From assembly GCF_014205275.1 (NCBI RefSeq), contig NZ_JACHND010000001.1, forward strand, positions 6,448,001 through 6,512,000: DNA of 64,000 nt, written 5' to 3'. The translations under genes were made by a program, and so were the position numbers. Shown piece after piece: positions 30,601-40,214 of this stretch. Position 1 is the first letter of the stretch. Each line of letters begins with the position of its first letter. This DNA comes from Sphaerisporangium siamense (GTDB lineage: Bacteria > Actinomycetota > Actinomycetes > Streptosporangiales > Streptosporangiaceae). A model generated the notes under the pieces. The model was given only the letters and a program-made list of their open reading frames with translations, was not told where the DNA came from and ran no database searches.

Positions 30601-32157
30601 ATGACGCCGAAAAGACGCACGGCCATGGTCGCCGCGCTGCTTCTGCTGCCCGCCTGCTCCGGGGCGACCAGAGGTGGCGACGGAGGCGACGAGGGCGGGT
30701 CCGGGCGCCAGGTGCTGCGCGTCCTGACGGTCAACATGCCACGCTCGCTGGACCCGGTGGACATCGACGCCCAGCGCATGCCGGAGAACGGCCTGGCCGA
30801 CACGCTCGTCGTGCAGAACGACGACGCCACCCTGCGGCCGGGGCTGGCGACCCGGTGGCGACTGCTCAAGCCCACGCTGTGGGAGTTCGACATCCGGCCG
30901 GGCGTGAGGTTCTGGAGCGGGGCGCCCGCCGACGCCGCCGCCGTCAAGGCGTCGTTCGAACGGCACCAGAGGAGGAACACCCGCGTGAAGTCCCTGCTGA
31001 GCGGCCTGGAGTTCGTCGCGGCCGGCCCCACGACCCTCCGCGTCCGCACCGGCAAGCCCGTCCCGGGCCTGCCTTTCCAGCTGTCCTTCTTCGCGCTGGG
31101 CGTGCACAACGCCGCCGAGGCGGAGCGGCGGGGCGAGGACTTCAAGCGGCACCCGGACCTGACCGGTTTCATGAAGCCCGTACGGTTCGTCCCCGGCGAG
31201 ACGCTGGTGGCCGAGGCCAACCCCCACTACTGGGGCCTCCCGCCGGGCGGGTCTCGTCTCAAGGGCATCGAGGCACGTCTCGGCGCGGACTCCCAAGGCC
31301 GGACGCTCGCGCTGCGCGCCGGCGACGCCGACGCGGACTACAACATGGAGATCGACCAGCAGGCGCAGTACGAACGGGCCAGGCCGGCCTTCCAGGTGTA
31401 CGCGACCGTGCCCACCACGCGGAACATCTGGCTCAACCTCGGGAAGGCACCCGCGCTGCGGGACCGGGCGGTCCGGACGGCGCTCGACCTGGCCGCCGAC
31501 AGGAGGGCGCTCATCGACGGCCTCAACCACGGGTACGCCCGGCCGGCCACGGGGCACTTCCCCGCCGGGCTGCCGTACGCGATCACCACCGGCACGCGCA
31601 CCGACGTCGAGAAGGCGAAGTCCGTGCTGGACGCGGCCGGCTGGGTGCCCGGCCCCGACGGCGTCCGGGCCAGAGGCGGCACACGGCTGCACTTCAGGAT
31701 CCTCACCTACGCGGTGTTCCAGCCCCTCGCCATCGCGCTGCAGAGCCAGTGGCGGCGCATCGGCGTCGGCACCGAACTGGCCCCGGTGGAGACCACCGCG
31801 TCCAACCAGATGATGCTCGACGGCGACTTCGAGATCGCCACGTACTGCTCCTGCGGCAGCGCCACCGGGGACATCGCCGGGCAGCTCCGCGCCTTCTACC
31901 GCACCGGCGTGGTGACGAACTACGGCGGCTACTCCAACCCCGACGCGGACCGGCTGATCGACGAGCTGGGCACGGAGTTCGACCAGGGGCGTCAGTACGC
32001 ACTGGCCAAGAGGATCCAGGAGATCGTGCGCGGGGACGTGGCGCTGCTCTACCTGTACGCCTCGACACAGTGGGGGGCGGCCTACACCGGCCGGGTGCGC
32101 GGGGTCGATCCGAAGCTCTCCAAGCGGGTCGTGCCCGGCATGTGGATCGCAGGGTAG
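30601..32157 (+). CDS. oligopeptide ABC transporter substrate-binding lipoprotein
   Basis: A protein of 518 residues of the SBP family 5 (DppA/OppA/NikA-like). It has a lipoprotein signal: MTPKRRTAMVAALLLLPACS with lipobox LPAC. The body shows TLRPGLATRWRLLKPTLWEF, GVRFWSGAPADAAAVKASFE and NPHYWGLPPGGSRLKGIE. It would capture short peptides outside the membrane. AAGGAG lies before ATG 30601. First gene of a four-gene operon with permeases and ATPases. Confidence 0.92.
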   Translation: MTPKRRTAMVAALLLLPACSGATRGGDGGDEGGSGRQVLRVLTVNMPRSLDPVDIDAQRMPENGLADTLVVQNDDATLRPGLATRWRLLKPTLWEFDIRPGVRFWSGAPADAAAVKASFERHQRRNTRVKSLLSGLEFVAAGPTTLRVRTGKPVPGLPFQLSFFALGVHNAAEAERRGEDFKRHPDLTGFMKPVRFVPGETLVAEANPHYWGLPPGGSRLKGIEARLGADSQGRTLALRAGDADADYNMEIDQQAQYERARPAFQVYATVPTTRNIWLNLGKAPALRDRAVRTALDLAADRRALIDGLNHGYARPATGHFPAGLPYAITTGTRTDVEKAKSVLDAAGWVPGPDGVRARGGTRLHFRILTYAVFQPLAIALQSQWRRIGVGTELAPVETTASNQMMLDGDFEIATYCSCGSATGDIAGQLRAFYRTGVVTNYGGYSNPDADRLIDELGTEFDQGRQYALAKRIQEIVRGDVALLYLYASTQWGAAYTGRVRGVDPKLSKRVVPGMWIAG

Positions 32158-32167
32158 GGGCGCCGCC

Positions 32168-33124
32168 GTGCCGCGGTACGTCGCGCTGCGCCTGGCCGCC
32201 ACCATGCCCGTCCTCGCCGGCGTGTCGATCGTGTTGTTCGCGTTGATCCGGTTGATCCCCGGCGACCCGAGCCACGCGATCCTGATGTCCATGGCCGACC
32301 CCGGCGCCGACATGAGCCGGCTGCGGGAGGACCTCAGGACGCTGCGGGCCGAGCTCGGGCTGGACCGGCCGTACGCGACGCAGTATCTTTCCTGGCTCGG
32401 CGGCATCCTGTCGGGCGACCTCGGCACGTCCATGCGCAGCGGCGAGCCGGTCCTTCGGGAGATCCTGGCCCGGGCCCCCGCCACCGCGGAGCTGGCCGGC
32501 GCCGCGCTCGTCGTGATGGTCGTGGTCGCGGCGCCGACCGCGATCGCCGGAGCGGTACGGCACGGAGGCCTGGCCGACCGCGTAGGCCGCGTCGTCGCCC
32601 TCGCCGGGGTCTGCGTCCCCGGTTTCCTGTCCGGGATGCTGTTCGTCTACGCGTTCGCGGTCGGGCCCGGGTGGCTGCCCACGTCCGGCAGGGGCGGTCT
32701 CGCGCACCTGGTCCTGCCCGGCCTGACCCTCGGGCTGGCGCTGGCGGGCGGCACGTCCCGGCTGCTGCGGGCCGGCCTGCTCGACGCGCTCTCGCAGACC
32801 TACATCGTCACCGCCGAGGCCAAGGGCCTGCCGTGGCGGGTGATCGTCCTGCGGCACGCGCTGCGCAACGCGCTGCCGCCGGTGCTCACCAACTCCGGCC
32901 TGCTCGCCGGCGGCCTGCTCGGCGGCTCGGTGATCGTGGAGACGGTGTTCTCCTGGCCGGGGGTCGGCCGGTACATCGTCGACGCGATCGGCGGCCGCGA
33001 CTATCCCGTGATCCAGGGGTTCACGCTGGTCATGACCCTGACCTACGTCGCGGTCAACCTCCTGACCGACATCGGCTACCGCGTCCTGGACCCGCGGGTG
33101 CGGGTCGAGGGCACGCGGCCCTGA
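32168..33124 (+). CDS. oligopeptide ABC transporter permease (DppB-like)
   Basis: A protein of 318 residues starting at GTG 32168, eleven bases after the lipoprotein stop. It has the N-terminal helix and periplasmic GLDRPYATQYLSWLGGILSG, followed by five more membrane segments and the EAA-type loop AEAKGLPWRVIVLRHALRNAL that contacts the ATPase. It ends with the family hallmark DIGYRVLDPRVR. Confidence 0.92.
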   Translation: MPRYVALRLAATMPVLAGVSIVLFALIRLIPGDPSHAILMSMADPGADMSRLREDLRTLRAELGLDRPYATQYLSWLGGILSGDLGTSMRSGEPVLREILARAPATAELAGAALVVMVVVAAPTAIAGAVRHGGLADRVGRVVALAGVCVPGFLSGMLFVYAFAVGPGWLPTSGRGGLAHLVLPGLTLGLALAGGTSRLLRAGLLDALSQTYIVTAEAKGLPWRVIVLRHALRNALPPVLTNSGLLAGGLLGGSVIVETVFSWPGVGRYIVDAIGGRDYPVIQGFTLVMTLTYVAVNLLTDIGYRVLDPRVRVEGTRP

Positions 33125-33142
33125 CCGGAGAGGAACGACGTC

Positions 33143-34849
33143 ATGGACGCCCGTGCCAGGCGGCGGCTGCTGCGGATCCCCCGCCGCGACCCCGTCGCCG
33201 GACTGCTGCTGGCCGGGCTGCTGCTCGCCGTCCTGGTGATGGCCGCGGCCCCGCTGCTCATCGGCGCCGACCCGCTCGCGGTGGACTACGGGCAGGCGGG
33301 GTCGCCGCCGTCGGCCGCGCATCCCCTCGGCACCGACAGCTTCGGCAGGGACGTGCTGGCCCGGGTCGTCCACGGGGGTCGGGCCTCCCTGTCCACGGCC
33401 GGGCTGGTGGTCCTGATCACGGTGACGACGGGGGCGGTCGTCGGGGCCGTCGGCGGCTATCTCGGCGGCTGGGCCGATCTGGTCATCACCCGGATCATTG
33501 ACGTGTTCCTCGCGTTCCCCCGGCTCGTGCTGGCGATCGCCGTCGCCGCGCTGGTCGACGGGGGGCTCGGCGGGCTGGTCCTCGCCCTGTGCGCCGTGTC
33601 CTGGCCCGGCCACGCCCGCGTCGTGCGGGGTTACGCCATGCGGTTGCGCGACGAGGGGTACGTGGTCGCGGCCAGGTGCGCGGGCGCCTCCCACTGGCGG
33701 ATCCTGTGGTCGCACGTGCTCGGCACCGTGCTCGGGCCGGTGGTGATCCTCGCGATGGTGGACGTCGGCGAGGTCATCATCGGCGTCGCCGGGCTGTCCT
33801 TCCTCGGCCTCGGCGTGCGGCCGCCATCGCCGGAGTGGGGCGGCATGCTGAACGAGGCGCGCGCGTTCATGGAGGACCAGCCATGGACGTTCCTCGGTCC
33901 CGGCGCGGCCATCTGTTTCGTCGTGCTCGCCGTCACCTACGTCGGCGACGCGATCCGCGACGGCCTCGACCCGCGCAGGCCGCGGCTGCCGGAGCGCCGC
34001 CGCCGGGCCGCCGCGCCGCCGAGGGAGGAGGCCCCGCCATCCGGCGCCGGGCACACCGTCCCGGTGCTCGCGCGCGTGCGCGACCTGGCCGTCACCGCCG
34101 GCGGCGACCGGATCCTGTCCGGCGCGTCCCTGGAGATCCGCGCGGGTGAGTGCGTCGGCCTGATCGGCGCGAGCGGGTCGGGCAAGTCGACGCTCGCCCA
34201 CGTGCTGATGGGCCTGCAGCGGCCCCCGCTGGCGGTCGAGGCGGGCGCCGTGGAGCTGTTCGGCCAGGACACCGGCGGATGGGGCCGGGAGGACTGGAGG
34301 CGGGTGCGCGGCCGGCACGTCGGGCTGGTCACGCAGGACCCGCTCAACGCGCTCAACCCCGTGCTCACCGTCGGGGCCCAGCTCACCGAGGCCGTACGCG
34401 CCCATCACCGGGCGTCCAGGGCGCGGGCCCGCGCGGTGGCGCTGGAGACGCTCGCCCTGGTACGGCTGCCCGGCCCGCTGGAGCGCGCCTATCCGCACCA
34501 GCTCAGCGGCGGCATGCGGCAGCGCGTCGCGATCGCCATGGCCCTGGTCAACCGGCCACGCCTGCTGATCTGCGACGAGCCGACGACCGCGCTGGACGTC
34601 AGCACGCAGGCGCGCATCCTGGAGGAGCTCGCCGCGCTGCGCGCGACCCTCGGCATCGGCATGCTGTTCATCTCCCACGACCTGCGGCTCGTCACCCAGG
34701 TCGCCGAACGCGTCGCCGTGCTCCACGAAGGGCGGGTCGTCGAGTACGGCGAGGTCGGGACGGTCGTCGGATCGCCACGGCATCCCTGCACCAGGCGGCT
34801 CGTCGCGGCGGTCCCGGGCACGGGCGTCGCGGGGAGCCCGCGGTGCTGA
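33143..34849 (+). CDS. fused ABC permease-ATPase (DppC-DppD-like)
   Basis: A protein of 568 residues joining two normally separate subunits. Residues 1-290 are a DppC-type permease (AHPLGTDSFGRDVLARVV, AARCAGASHWRILWSHVL, LSFLGLGVRPPSPEWGGMLN). After a proline-rich linker (about 291-315), residues 316-560 are a DppD-type ATPase: Walker A GASGSGKST, LSGGMRQRVAIAMAL and Walker B LLICDEPTTALD. The frame is open across the linker, so this is a true fusion. It shares seven bases with the next gene. Confidence 0.92.
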   Translation: MDARARRRLLRIPRRDPVAGLLLAGLLLAVLVMAAAPLLIGADPLAVDYGQAGSPPSAAHPLGTDSFGRDVLARVVHGGRASLSTAGLVVLITVTTGAVVGAVGGYLGGWADLVITRIIDVFLAFPRLVLAIAVAALVDGGLGGLVLALCAVSWPGHARVVRGYAMRLRDEGYVVAARCAGASHWRILWSHVLGTVLGPVVILAMVDVGEVIIGVAGLSFLGLGVRPPSPEWGGMLNEARAFMEDQPWTFLGPGAAICFVVLAVTYVGDAIRDGLDPRRPRLPERRRRAAAPPREEAPPSGAGHTVPVLARVRDLAVTAGGDRILSGASLEIRAGECVGLIGASGSGKSTLAHVLMGLQRPPLAVEAGAVELFGQDTGGWGREDWRRVRGRHVGLVTQDPLNALNPVLTVGAQLTEAVRAHHRASRARARAVALETLALVRLPGPLERAYPHQLSGGMRQRVAIAMALVNRPRLLICDEPTTALDVSTQARILEELAALRATLGIGMLFISHDLRLVTQVAERVAVLHEGRVVEYGEVGTVVGSPRHPCTRRLVAAVPGTGVAGSPRC

Positions 34850-35625
34850 CGGTCGGCGGCCTCGGCAAGACCTACGGGCGGGTGGCGGTGCTCCACGACG
34901 TCGGCCTGGAGGTCGGCCCCGGTGAGGCCGTCGGCCTGATCGGCGTGTCCGGCGCGGGCAAGACCACCCTCGCGCGGTGCGTCGTCGGCCAGGAGTCGCC
35001 GACGCGCGGCGAGGTCCGCTGGGACGGCGCGCTCGTCCGGCGGTCGCTGTGGCGGTCCCGCGGGGAACGAGCCTGGCGGCGGCACATCCAGATGGTGTTC
35101 CAGGATCCGCGCGCCGCCCTCGACCCGCGGTGGACGGTCGCGCGCAGCCTCATGGAACCGATGCGCAACCTGCGGCCGGACCTGGCACGCGGCGACGAGG
35201 CGCTGGCGGACCTGCTCGGGCAGGTGGGGCTGGACGCCGGTCACCTGCGCCGTTATCCGCACGAGCTGAGCACCGGGCAGTGTCAGCGGGTGTGCGTCGC
35301 CAGGGCACTCGCCCCCGAGCCGCGGCTTCTCGTCCTCGACGAGCCGTTGTCCGCGCTGGACCTTCCCGTCCAGGCGCAGATCGTCGGCCTGCTGAAGGGC
35401 CTCGCCCGGCGGCGCGGGCTGAGCTACCTGTTCATCTCCCACGACATCGCCGCCGTCGGCGAACTCTGCCGGCGCGTCCTCGTCCTGGAGGCCGGACGGG
35501 TGGTGGAGGAGGGAAGGGCCCGCGATGTGCTCACCCGGCCCGCGCACCCGTACACCCGGGCCCTGGTGACCGACACGCCGGTGCTGCGCGCCACCCCGCG
35601 ACCGCCGGCCGGGCCGGGCCGCTGA
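34843..35625 (+). CDS. oligopeptide ABC transporter ATPase (DppF-like)
   Basis: A protein of 260 residues from GTG 34843, overlapping the previous stop (GTGCTGA). Walker A is GVSGAGKTT, the Q-loop is MVFQDPRAALDPRWTV, the signature is LSTGQCQRVCVARAL (a Thr replaces Gly in LSGGQ) and Walker B is LLVLDEPLSALD. PAHPYTRALV near the end is typical of this subfamily, although the family's TGY-type extension is shortened. Works with the fused permease-ATPase to drive uptake. Confidence 0.9.
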   Translation: MLTVGGLGKTYGRVAVLHDVGLEVGPGEAVGLIGVSGAGKTTLARCVVGQESPTRGEVRWDGALVRRSLWRSRGERAWRRHIQMVFQDPRAALDPRWTVARSLMEPMRNLRPDLARGDEALADLLGQVGLDAGHLRRYPHELSTGQCQRVCVARALAPEPRLLVLDEPLSALDLPVQAQIVGLLKGLARRRGLSYLFISHDIAAVGELCRRVLVLEAGRVVEEGRARDVLTRPAHPYTRALVTDTPVLRATPRPPAGPGR

Positions 35626-35644
35626 TCGCCTCGGTGGGGAGCGG

Positions 35645-36892
35645 CTAGAACGTGAAGCCTTGGAAGCGGACGCTGTTGTCGAAGTTGGACAGCAGCAGGT
35701 CGGGCTCGCCGACCGTCCTGATGCCGGGCAGGCGGGTGAACAGCTCGCGGTACATGATCTTGATCTCCTGGCGGGCCAGGTTGGCGCCCAGGCAGAAGTG
35801 CGGCCCGGGGCCGCCGAACCCGACGTGCGGGTTGGGCTTGCGCGTGATGTCGAAGCGCCCGGCGTCGGGGAAGACCTCTTCGTCGCGGTTGGCCGAGCCG
35901 TAGAACAGCACCACCTTGTCGCCGGGCGACAGGCGCACCCCGCGCATCTCGTACGGCTCGGTGACCGTGCGGCGGAACTGCATGATGGGCGAGACGTACC
36001 GGACGGTCTCCTCGATGAAGCCGCCGATGTGCCCCTCGAAGTCGCCGGCGAGGCGCTCGCGCTCGCCGGGGTTGCCGGTGAGCAGCTTGAGGCCGTGGGC
36101 CATCGTGTTGCGCGCCGTCTCGTTGCCCGCGACCAGCAGCAGCGTGAAGAACGACCCGAGCTCGCGCGGGGTCAGCCGCTCGCCGTCCACGTTGGCGGTC
36201 ACCAGGGCCGAGACGAGATCGTCCCCCGGCTCGCGCTCGCGCTCCCGGCCGAGCCGGATGACCAGCCGCTGCAGGGCGAACAGGGCGGCCATGTTGCGCC
36301 CGGCCATCGCGACCGTGCGCGGCAGGCTCATGCGCACCCCGGTGTAGGCCGTGGACGCGTCCACGTGCGCGTGCACCTTGGCCCGGATGTCGCCGGGGAT
36401 GCCCATCATGTCGCAGATGACGGTGATGGGGAGCCGGGCGGCGACCTGGGCGACGAAGTCGCGCGGCCCCTGCGCCACCACGTCGTCCACGATGCGCGCG
36501 GCGGCCTCGGCGATGCCCGAGTCCAGGCGGGCGAGCATCTTGGGGGAGAACGCGCGCGAGACGATCCTGCGCAGGCGGGCGTGCCGGGGGTCGTCCAGGT
36601 TGACCATCGAGTCGCCGAAGACGTGCTTCACCCAGCCCGGCGGCTCGGGGTTGGTGACGGCGGGCTCGCTGGAGAACACCTTGGCGTTGCGGCTCGCCTC
36701 CACGACGTCGGCGTGCCGTACGAGCGCGTGGAAACCGGCGCCCGAGCGCAGCAGCGGCACCCGGCGCTCGGGGAAGAACACCGGGTGCGCAAGCGCGCGC
36801 AGCCGCGCGAAGTCGCGCTCGCGCTCGTGCGGGGGCCTGCGCCAGAACGCCAGGTCCGCCAGATCGATGCCCGTCTCCACCGCCGTCGTCAC
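35645..36892 (-). CDS. cytochrome P450
   Basis: A bacterial class I P450 of 415 residues. The I-helix motif is LLVAGNETARNTMAHGLKLL, the ExxR motif is EETVRYVSP, and the heme loop is FGGPGPHFCLGANLARQE with ligand C367. GVRMSLPRTVAMAGRN and NPEPPGWVKHVFGDSMVNLD are also typical. It needs a ferredoxin and a reductase, which are not in the window. GTG 36892 is taken as start because the text before it is low-complexity. Converges with the ABC operon. Substrate unknown; the CYP125/CYP124-like pattern of the heme loop hints at lipid or sterol substrates. Confidence 0.9.
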   Translation of the reverse strand: MTTAVETGIDLADLAFWRRPPHERERDFARLRALAHPVFFPERRVPLLRSGAGFHALVRHADVVEASRNAKVFSSEPAVTNPEPPGWVKHVFGDSMVNLDDPRHARLRRIVSRAFSPKMLARLDSGIAEAAARIVDDVVAQGPRDFVAQVAARLPITVICDMMGIPGDIRAKVHAHVDASTAYTGVRMSLPRTVAMAGRNMAALFALQRLVIRLGREREREPGDDLVSALVTANVDGERLTPRELGSFFTLLLVAGNETARNTMAHGLKLLTGNPGERERLAGDFEGHIGGFIEETVRYVSPIMQFRRTVTEPYEMRGVRLSPGDKVVLFYGSANRDEEVFPDAGRFDITRKPNPHVGFGGPGPHFCLGANLARQEIKIMYRELFTRLPGIRTVGEPDLLLSNFDNSVRFQGFTF

Positions 36893-37008
36893 GGTCCAAT
36901 CCTGGCACGGGCATGACCTGCCCCAGGCAGAGGCGGGGAACAGGCTGGGCACCGGCGGGGCACGGGTGCGAGGCACGCCCCTGGTGCGGAGGGGGCCGCC
37001 CCGGCCCT

Positions 37009-37920
37009 TCACTGGTACGGCTGCCACCTCGTGGTCAGGTCGCCGGCCTTGTAGGTGCGCATGCGGTGCTCCCACTGGGCGCGCACGGCCGGGTTGCTGC
37101 GCAGGATGGGCAGCACGCTGGTGACGAGCTTCAGCTCCCGCAGGCGGCGCAGCACGGGGAAGCCCTCCCAGCCCATCACGTCGAGGCCGTACCGCCTGGC
37201 CAGCGGGGCGTGGTCGTCGCCCGGGTAGTCCAGGCGCAGGCGGCCCACCGCCACCGGCGTCAGGTCCCACTCGCGCGGGCCGACGCTCGTGCTGTCGAAG
37301 TCGCACAGCACGGGGCCGCGCCGCCCGGCGATGAGGTTGCCGAGGAACGCGTCGCCGTGGATGACGCCGGGCGGCAGCACGAACCGCAGCCCGGCCAGCG
37401 ACGCCTCGACCTCGTCGCACTCGCGCAGCAGGAACGCGTGGTCCTCCGCCGACAGTTCCTCCGGCTCCGCCAGGCGCCTGCGCACCTCGTCCATCGGCGA
37501 CCAGGGCGGCAGCCCGCCGGGCGGAGGCGGCAGGCGGTGCAGGCGGCGCAGCAGACCCGCGAGCTGGGCGCCGTCCGGGCGCGGCCCGTTGTCCTGCACC
37601 CGCTCCCACAGCGTGATCACCTGGCCGTCCAGCCGGATGGGCTGCTCGACGCCCGCGAGCAGCCGCACCGCGGGAAAGCGGTGGCGCTCCAGCCAGCACG
37701 CGACCCGCACGACCGTGTCCACGCGCTCGCGCGCGGCGGTGGACCCGGCGATGCGGACGACCACCGGGTCCGCGGCGAGCCGGAAGACGGCGTTGTTGGT
37801 GAACTTGATCAGCTCGGCGTGGGCCGGGTCCAGGCCGGTGCCGGCGCAGACGGCGGCCAGCAGCGAGCGAAGGTTGTCGCGGGTGAGGCCCCCCGAGGGG
37901 TCGACCGTGGTGAGGCTCAT
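37009..37920 (-). CDS. APH-fold phosphotransferase coupled to an XRE regulator
   Basis: A protein of 303 residues. Catalytic loop GVIHGDAFLGNLIAGRRG and metal site VLCDFDSTSVGPREWDL are those of aminoglycoside/choline kinase-like enzymes; an N-terminal ATP lobe is present (NNAVFRLAADPVVVRIAG). The start ATG overlaps the TGA of the regulator gene (ATGA), so the two are translated together. Substrate unknown. Such kinase-regulator pairs are common in actinomycetes. Confidence 0.85.
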   Translation of the reverse strand: MSLTTVDPSGGLTRDNLRSLLAAVCAGTGLDPAHAELIKFTNNAVFRLAADPVVVRIAGSTAARERVDTVVRVACWLERHRFPAVRLLAGVEQPIRLDGQVITLWERVQDNGPRPDGAQLAGLLRRLHRLPPPPGGLPPWSPMDEVRRRLAEPEELSAEDHAFLLRECDEVEASLAGLRFVLPPGVIHGDAFLGNLIAGRRGPVLCDFDSTSVGPREWDLTPVAVGRLRLDYPGDDHAPLARRYGLDVMGWEGFPVLRRLRELKLVTSVLPILRSNPAVRAQWEHRMRTYKAGDLTTRWQPYQ

Positions 37921-39278
37921 AGGGCGCGCACGTCGGCGATGCGCCGGCCCAGCTCCCGCACCTCGGGGTCGTGCGGCAGCTCCGCCGCCGCGGCCTGCAG
38001 CGGCTTGAGCCGGTCCACCGTCCTGACCGACCTGATCTGGGTGACCAGGGTGACGGCCTCGTTCCCGTTGTCCACGCCGTTCTCGACGTCGCGGAGCATG
38101 AGCTGCGCGGTCGCGAGCGCGATCAGCTCGAACACCTTGCTGCGCACGTAGGTGTCGCCGCGCTGGCGCACGCTGCCCGACAGGCAGTCCGCCGCCTTCT
38201 CCAGATGTCCGGGATAGTGGTACGACAGCGCGGAATGCGTCATGCCCTCGGCGGCCTTGAGGTCGGCCTGGCCGAAGAACCTGACCCATTCGGGGGCCCC
38301 CAGGGAGTCGGAGCGCATGAACTCGTCACGGGCCCGGTGCATCGACTTCAGCGCCAGCCTGCGGTCCCCGAGCAGTCCGTAGGCCCACGCCTCGTTGGCG
38401 CACAGCATGGCGACGGTCAGCTCGCAGCTCGCGTCCTGGGCGCAGATCTGGCCGAGCTGGAAGAACCGCAGGGCGTCCTCGACGCGGCCGATGTGCAGGA
38501 AGACGCGGCCCATCCGGTAGAGGGCGTTGGCCGCGAGGGAGGCGTCGCCCGCGTGCTTGGCCTGTTCCAGCGCGCGCGCCAGGTGCCGGCGGGCGTGGAC
38601 GTGCAGGCCGACGTCGAAGGACGTCCACCCGGCGAGGTTGTGCTGGTCGGCCAGCGCACGGTGCAGGCGGATCTCGACCTCCTCCGAGCAGGATGCGCCC
38701 AGCAGGCGCTGGGACCAGGAGAGCTGCGCCACGATCGAGTCCCGGCAGATGCCGCCGCCGTAGCGGTAGTCGAGATGGCGCAGGGCCTTGGTGATCGACT
38801 CGACCTGGTCCACCTCGGTGTCGCCGATCCTGCACGGGACCGGGGTGTCGACGCGGTTCACCGGCAGGCTCCAGTCGTCGAGATCGGCCACGCTCGCCCC
38901 GATGGCGACCTGGGCGGCGTGGGCCAGCAGGCGGCGCGCCCTCTCGTCCTCGTCGGCGTCGTCCCCGGGGAGCGCCGGCGCGAGCGCGGGCATGGCGGTG
39001 TCGTCGTAGGCCAGGCCCATGTACCCGCGCGGGACGCCGAGGCCGTCCGCGATGCGCGCGAGCACGTCGTAGGCCATGACCTGACGCCCGTTCATGATCT
39101 CGGAGATCTCGGACTGTGACTGGCCGGTGAGCGCGGCGATGCGGCGCTGGGAGACGCCGATGCGTTGGAGGAGGAGATAAACGGTGGCGATGTCACGGGC
39201 CGAGAGGGCCTGCCGCATTTGCGGTCTCTCCCAGACGGTGAAGCTGATGGTCTGCTCGCTCGCATGAGTGACGTTCAT
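37917..39278 (-). CDS. helix-turn-helix regulator with TPR-like sensor domain
   Basis: A protein of 453 residues. Residues about 27-85 form the helix-turn-helix: LLLQRIGVSQRRIAALTGQS, QSEISEIMNGRQVMAYDVLA and RIADGLGVPRGYMGLAY. The remainder is TPR-like (LANALYRMGRVFLHIG-type repeats, ANEAWAYGLLGDRRLALKSM). These proteins resemble the regulators that pair with HATPase anti-sigma-like genes. AAAGG lies five bases before ATG 39278. Divergent from such an HATPase gene at 39537. Confidence 0.85.
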   Translation of the reverse strand: MNVTHASEQTISFTVWERPQMRQALSARDIATVYLLLQRIGVSQRRIAALTGQSQSEISEIMNGRQVMAYDVLARIADGLGVPRGYMGLAYDDTAMPALAPALPGDDADEDERARRLLAHAAQVAIGASVADLDDWSLPVNRVDTPVPCRIGDTEVDQVESITKALRHLDYRYGGGICRDSIVAQLSWSQRLLGASCSEEVEIRLHRALADQHNLAGWTSFDVGLHVHARRHLARALEQAKHAGDASLAANALYRMGRVFLHIGRVEDALRFFQLGQICAQDASCELTVAMLCANEAWAYGLLGDRRLALKSMHRARDEFMRSDSLGAPEWVRFFGQADLKAAEGMTHSALSYHYPGHLEKAADCLSGSVRQRGDTYVRSKVFELIALATAQLMLRDVENGVDNGNEAVTLVTQIRSVRTVDRLKPLQAAAAELPHDPEVRELGRRIADVRAL

Positions 39279-39371
39279 GCCGACCTTTCGAAAAGCCAAG
39301 TGAGCTGACCTCCCAATTAACCAGGTGACAAGAGGTCGCGGAGGGGGGAACGGGAGGAGCGATCGCCCGGG

Positions 39372-39392
39372 CTGATCGGTTCGGCCGATCAG
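39372..39392. promoter_or_regulatory. palindrome in the regulator/HATPase divergent promoter
   Basis: CTGATCGG-ttcgg-CCGATCAG, an eight-base inverted repeat with a five-base spacer, sits mid-gap between the divergent genes. It is a candidate site for the regulator encoded at 37917-39278. Confidence 0.5.
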
Positions 39393-39536
39393 AGGCAGAT
39401 CCGGGATGGCTATCGGTGGTACTGCTTCCCACCGGGTGCAAACTTCCCCCACCATCGGGTTCACACCCCGGAGGAATCACCGCGCGCTTCCTCCGTCCGT
39501 CACCGAGGTCGATAGATCACAAGGAGTGATCGACTG

Positions 39537-40214
39537 ATGCGCGCCGAGCAGCCCGTCACCAAGGCTCTCCATCGCACCGGGGTCACGGCGCAGGAGCGGC
39601 CCGCCCGCGACGGCCTGCGGATCCCCCGGAGCTCCACGCGGCTGACGGTGCTCGTCACCGCCCTGTCCCCCGGGTCGGCGTCCCGCGTCGCCCGCCTGGT
39701 CGTGCGCGGCGCGCTGGCGTGGGCGGGGGTGAACGAAGACGCGATCGGCGACGCCGAGATCACCGTGGCCGAGCTCGCCGCCAACTCCGAGCGGCACGCC
39801 GGCGGGCCCTACGAGCTGCGCGTCCACCATCTGGACGGCGTCCCGGTCTGGTGCGAGATGGTGGACGGCGGCGAGCTCGGCGAGGTCCCCGCCATCCTCC
39901 GCCGCCTGGCCACCGCGCCCGTGACGGGCCCCATGTTCGCCGAGAGCGGGCGCGGGCTGCTGCTGGCCCACCGGCTCTCGCACGGCCGCTGCTACGCCTA
40001 TCCGACCACGCTGTCCTCCGGCGGCGGACCGGCCAAGGCCGTCGCCTTCCGCCTCCCCGCGCCCGCCTCCGTCCGGGACCACACCGTCCGGGACCACACC
40101 GCTCGGGACGGCGCCGTTCACGACCGCAGCGCTCAGGAGGACACCGCGAAGCCGAACAGGCCGCCGGCCGCGCCGGTCAGGGCGCGGGCGTCGGAGGTGC
40201 GCAGGCCCGTGTAG
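39537..40214 (+). CDS. HATPase-domain (anti-sigma/RsbW-like) protein
   Basis: A protein of 225 residues. The ATPase core is visible: AEITVAELAANSERHA (N-box), MVDGGELGEVPA (a weak G1 box) and AESGRGLLLAHRLS (G2 box). Such single-domain HATPases act as anti-sigma kinases or partner switches, usually beside helix-turn-helix regulators. The tail contains a 15-base tandem repeat (40071-40100 plus a degenerate third copy) coding VRDHTVRDHT. The end overlaps the convergent FG-GAP gene by 82 bases. AAGGAG lies ten bases before the ATG. Confidence 0.82.
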   Translation: MRAEQPVTKALHRTGVTAQERPARDGLRIPRSSTRLTVLVTALSPGSASRVARLVVRGALAWAGVNEDAIGDAEITVAELAANSERHAGGPYELRVHHLDGVPVWCEMVDGGELGEVPAILRRLATAPVTGPMFAESGRGLLLAHRLSHGRCYAYPTTLSSGGGPAKAVAFRLPAPASVRDHTVRDHTARDGAVHDRSAQEDTAKPNRPPAAPVRARASEVRRPV

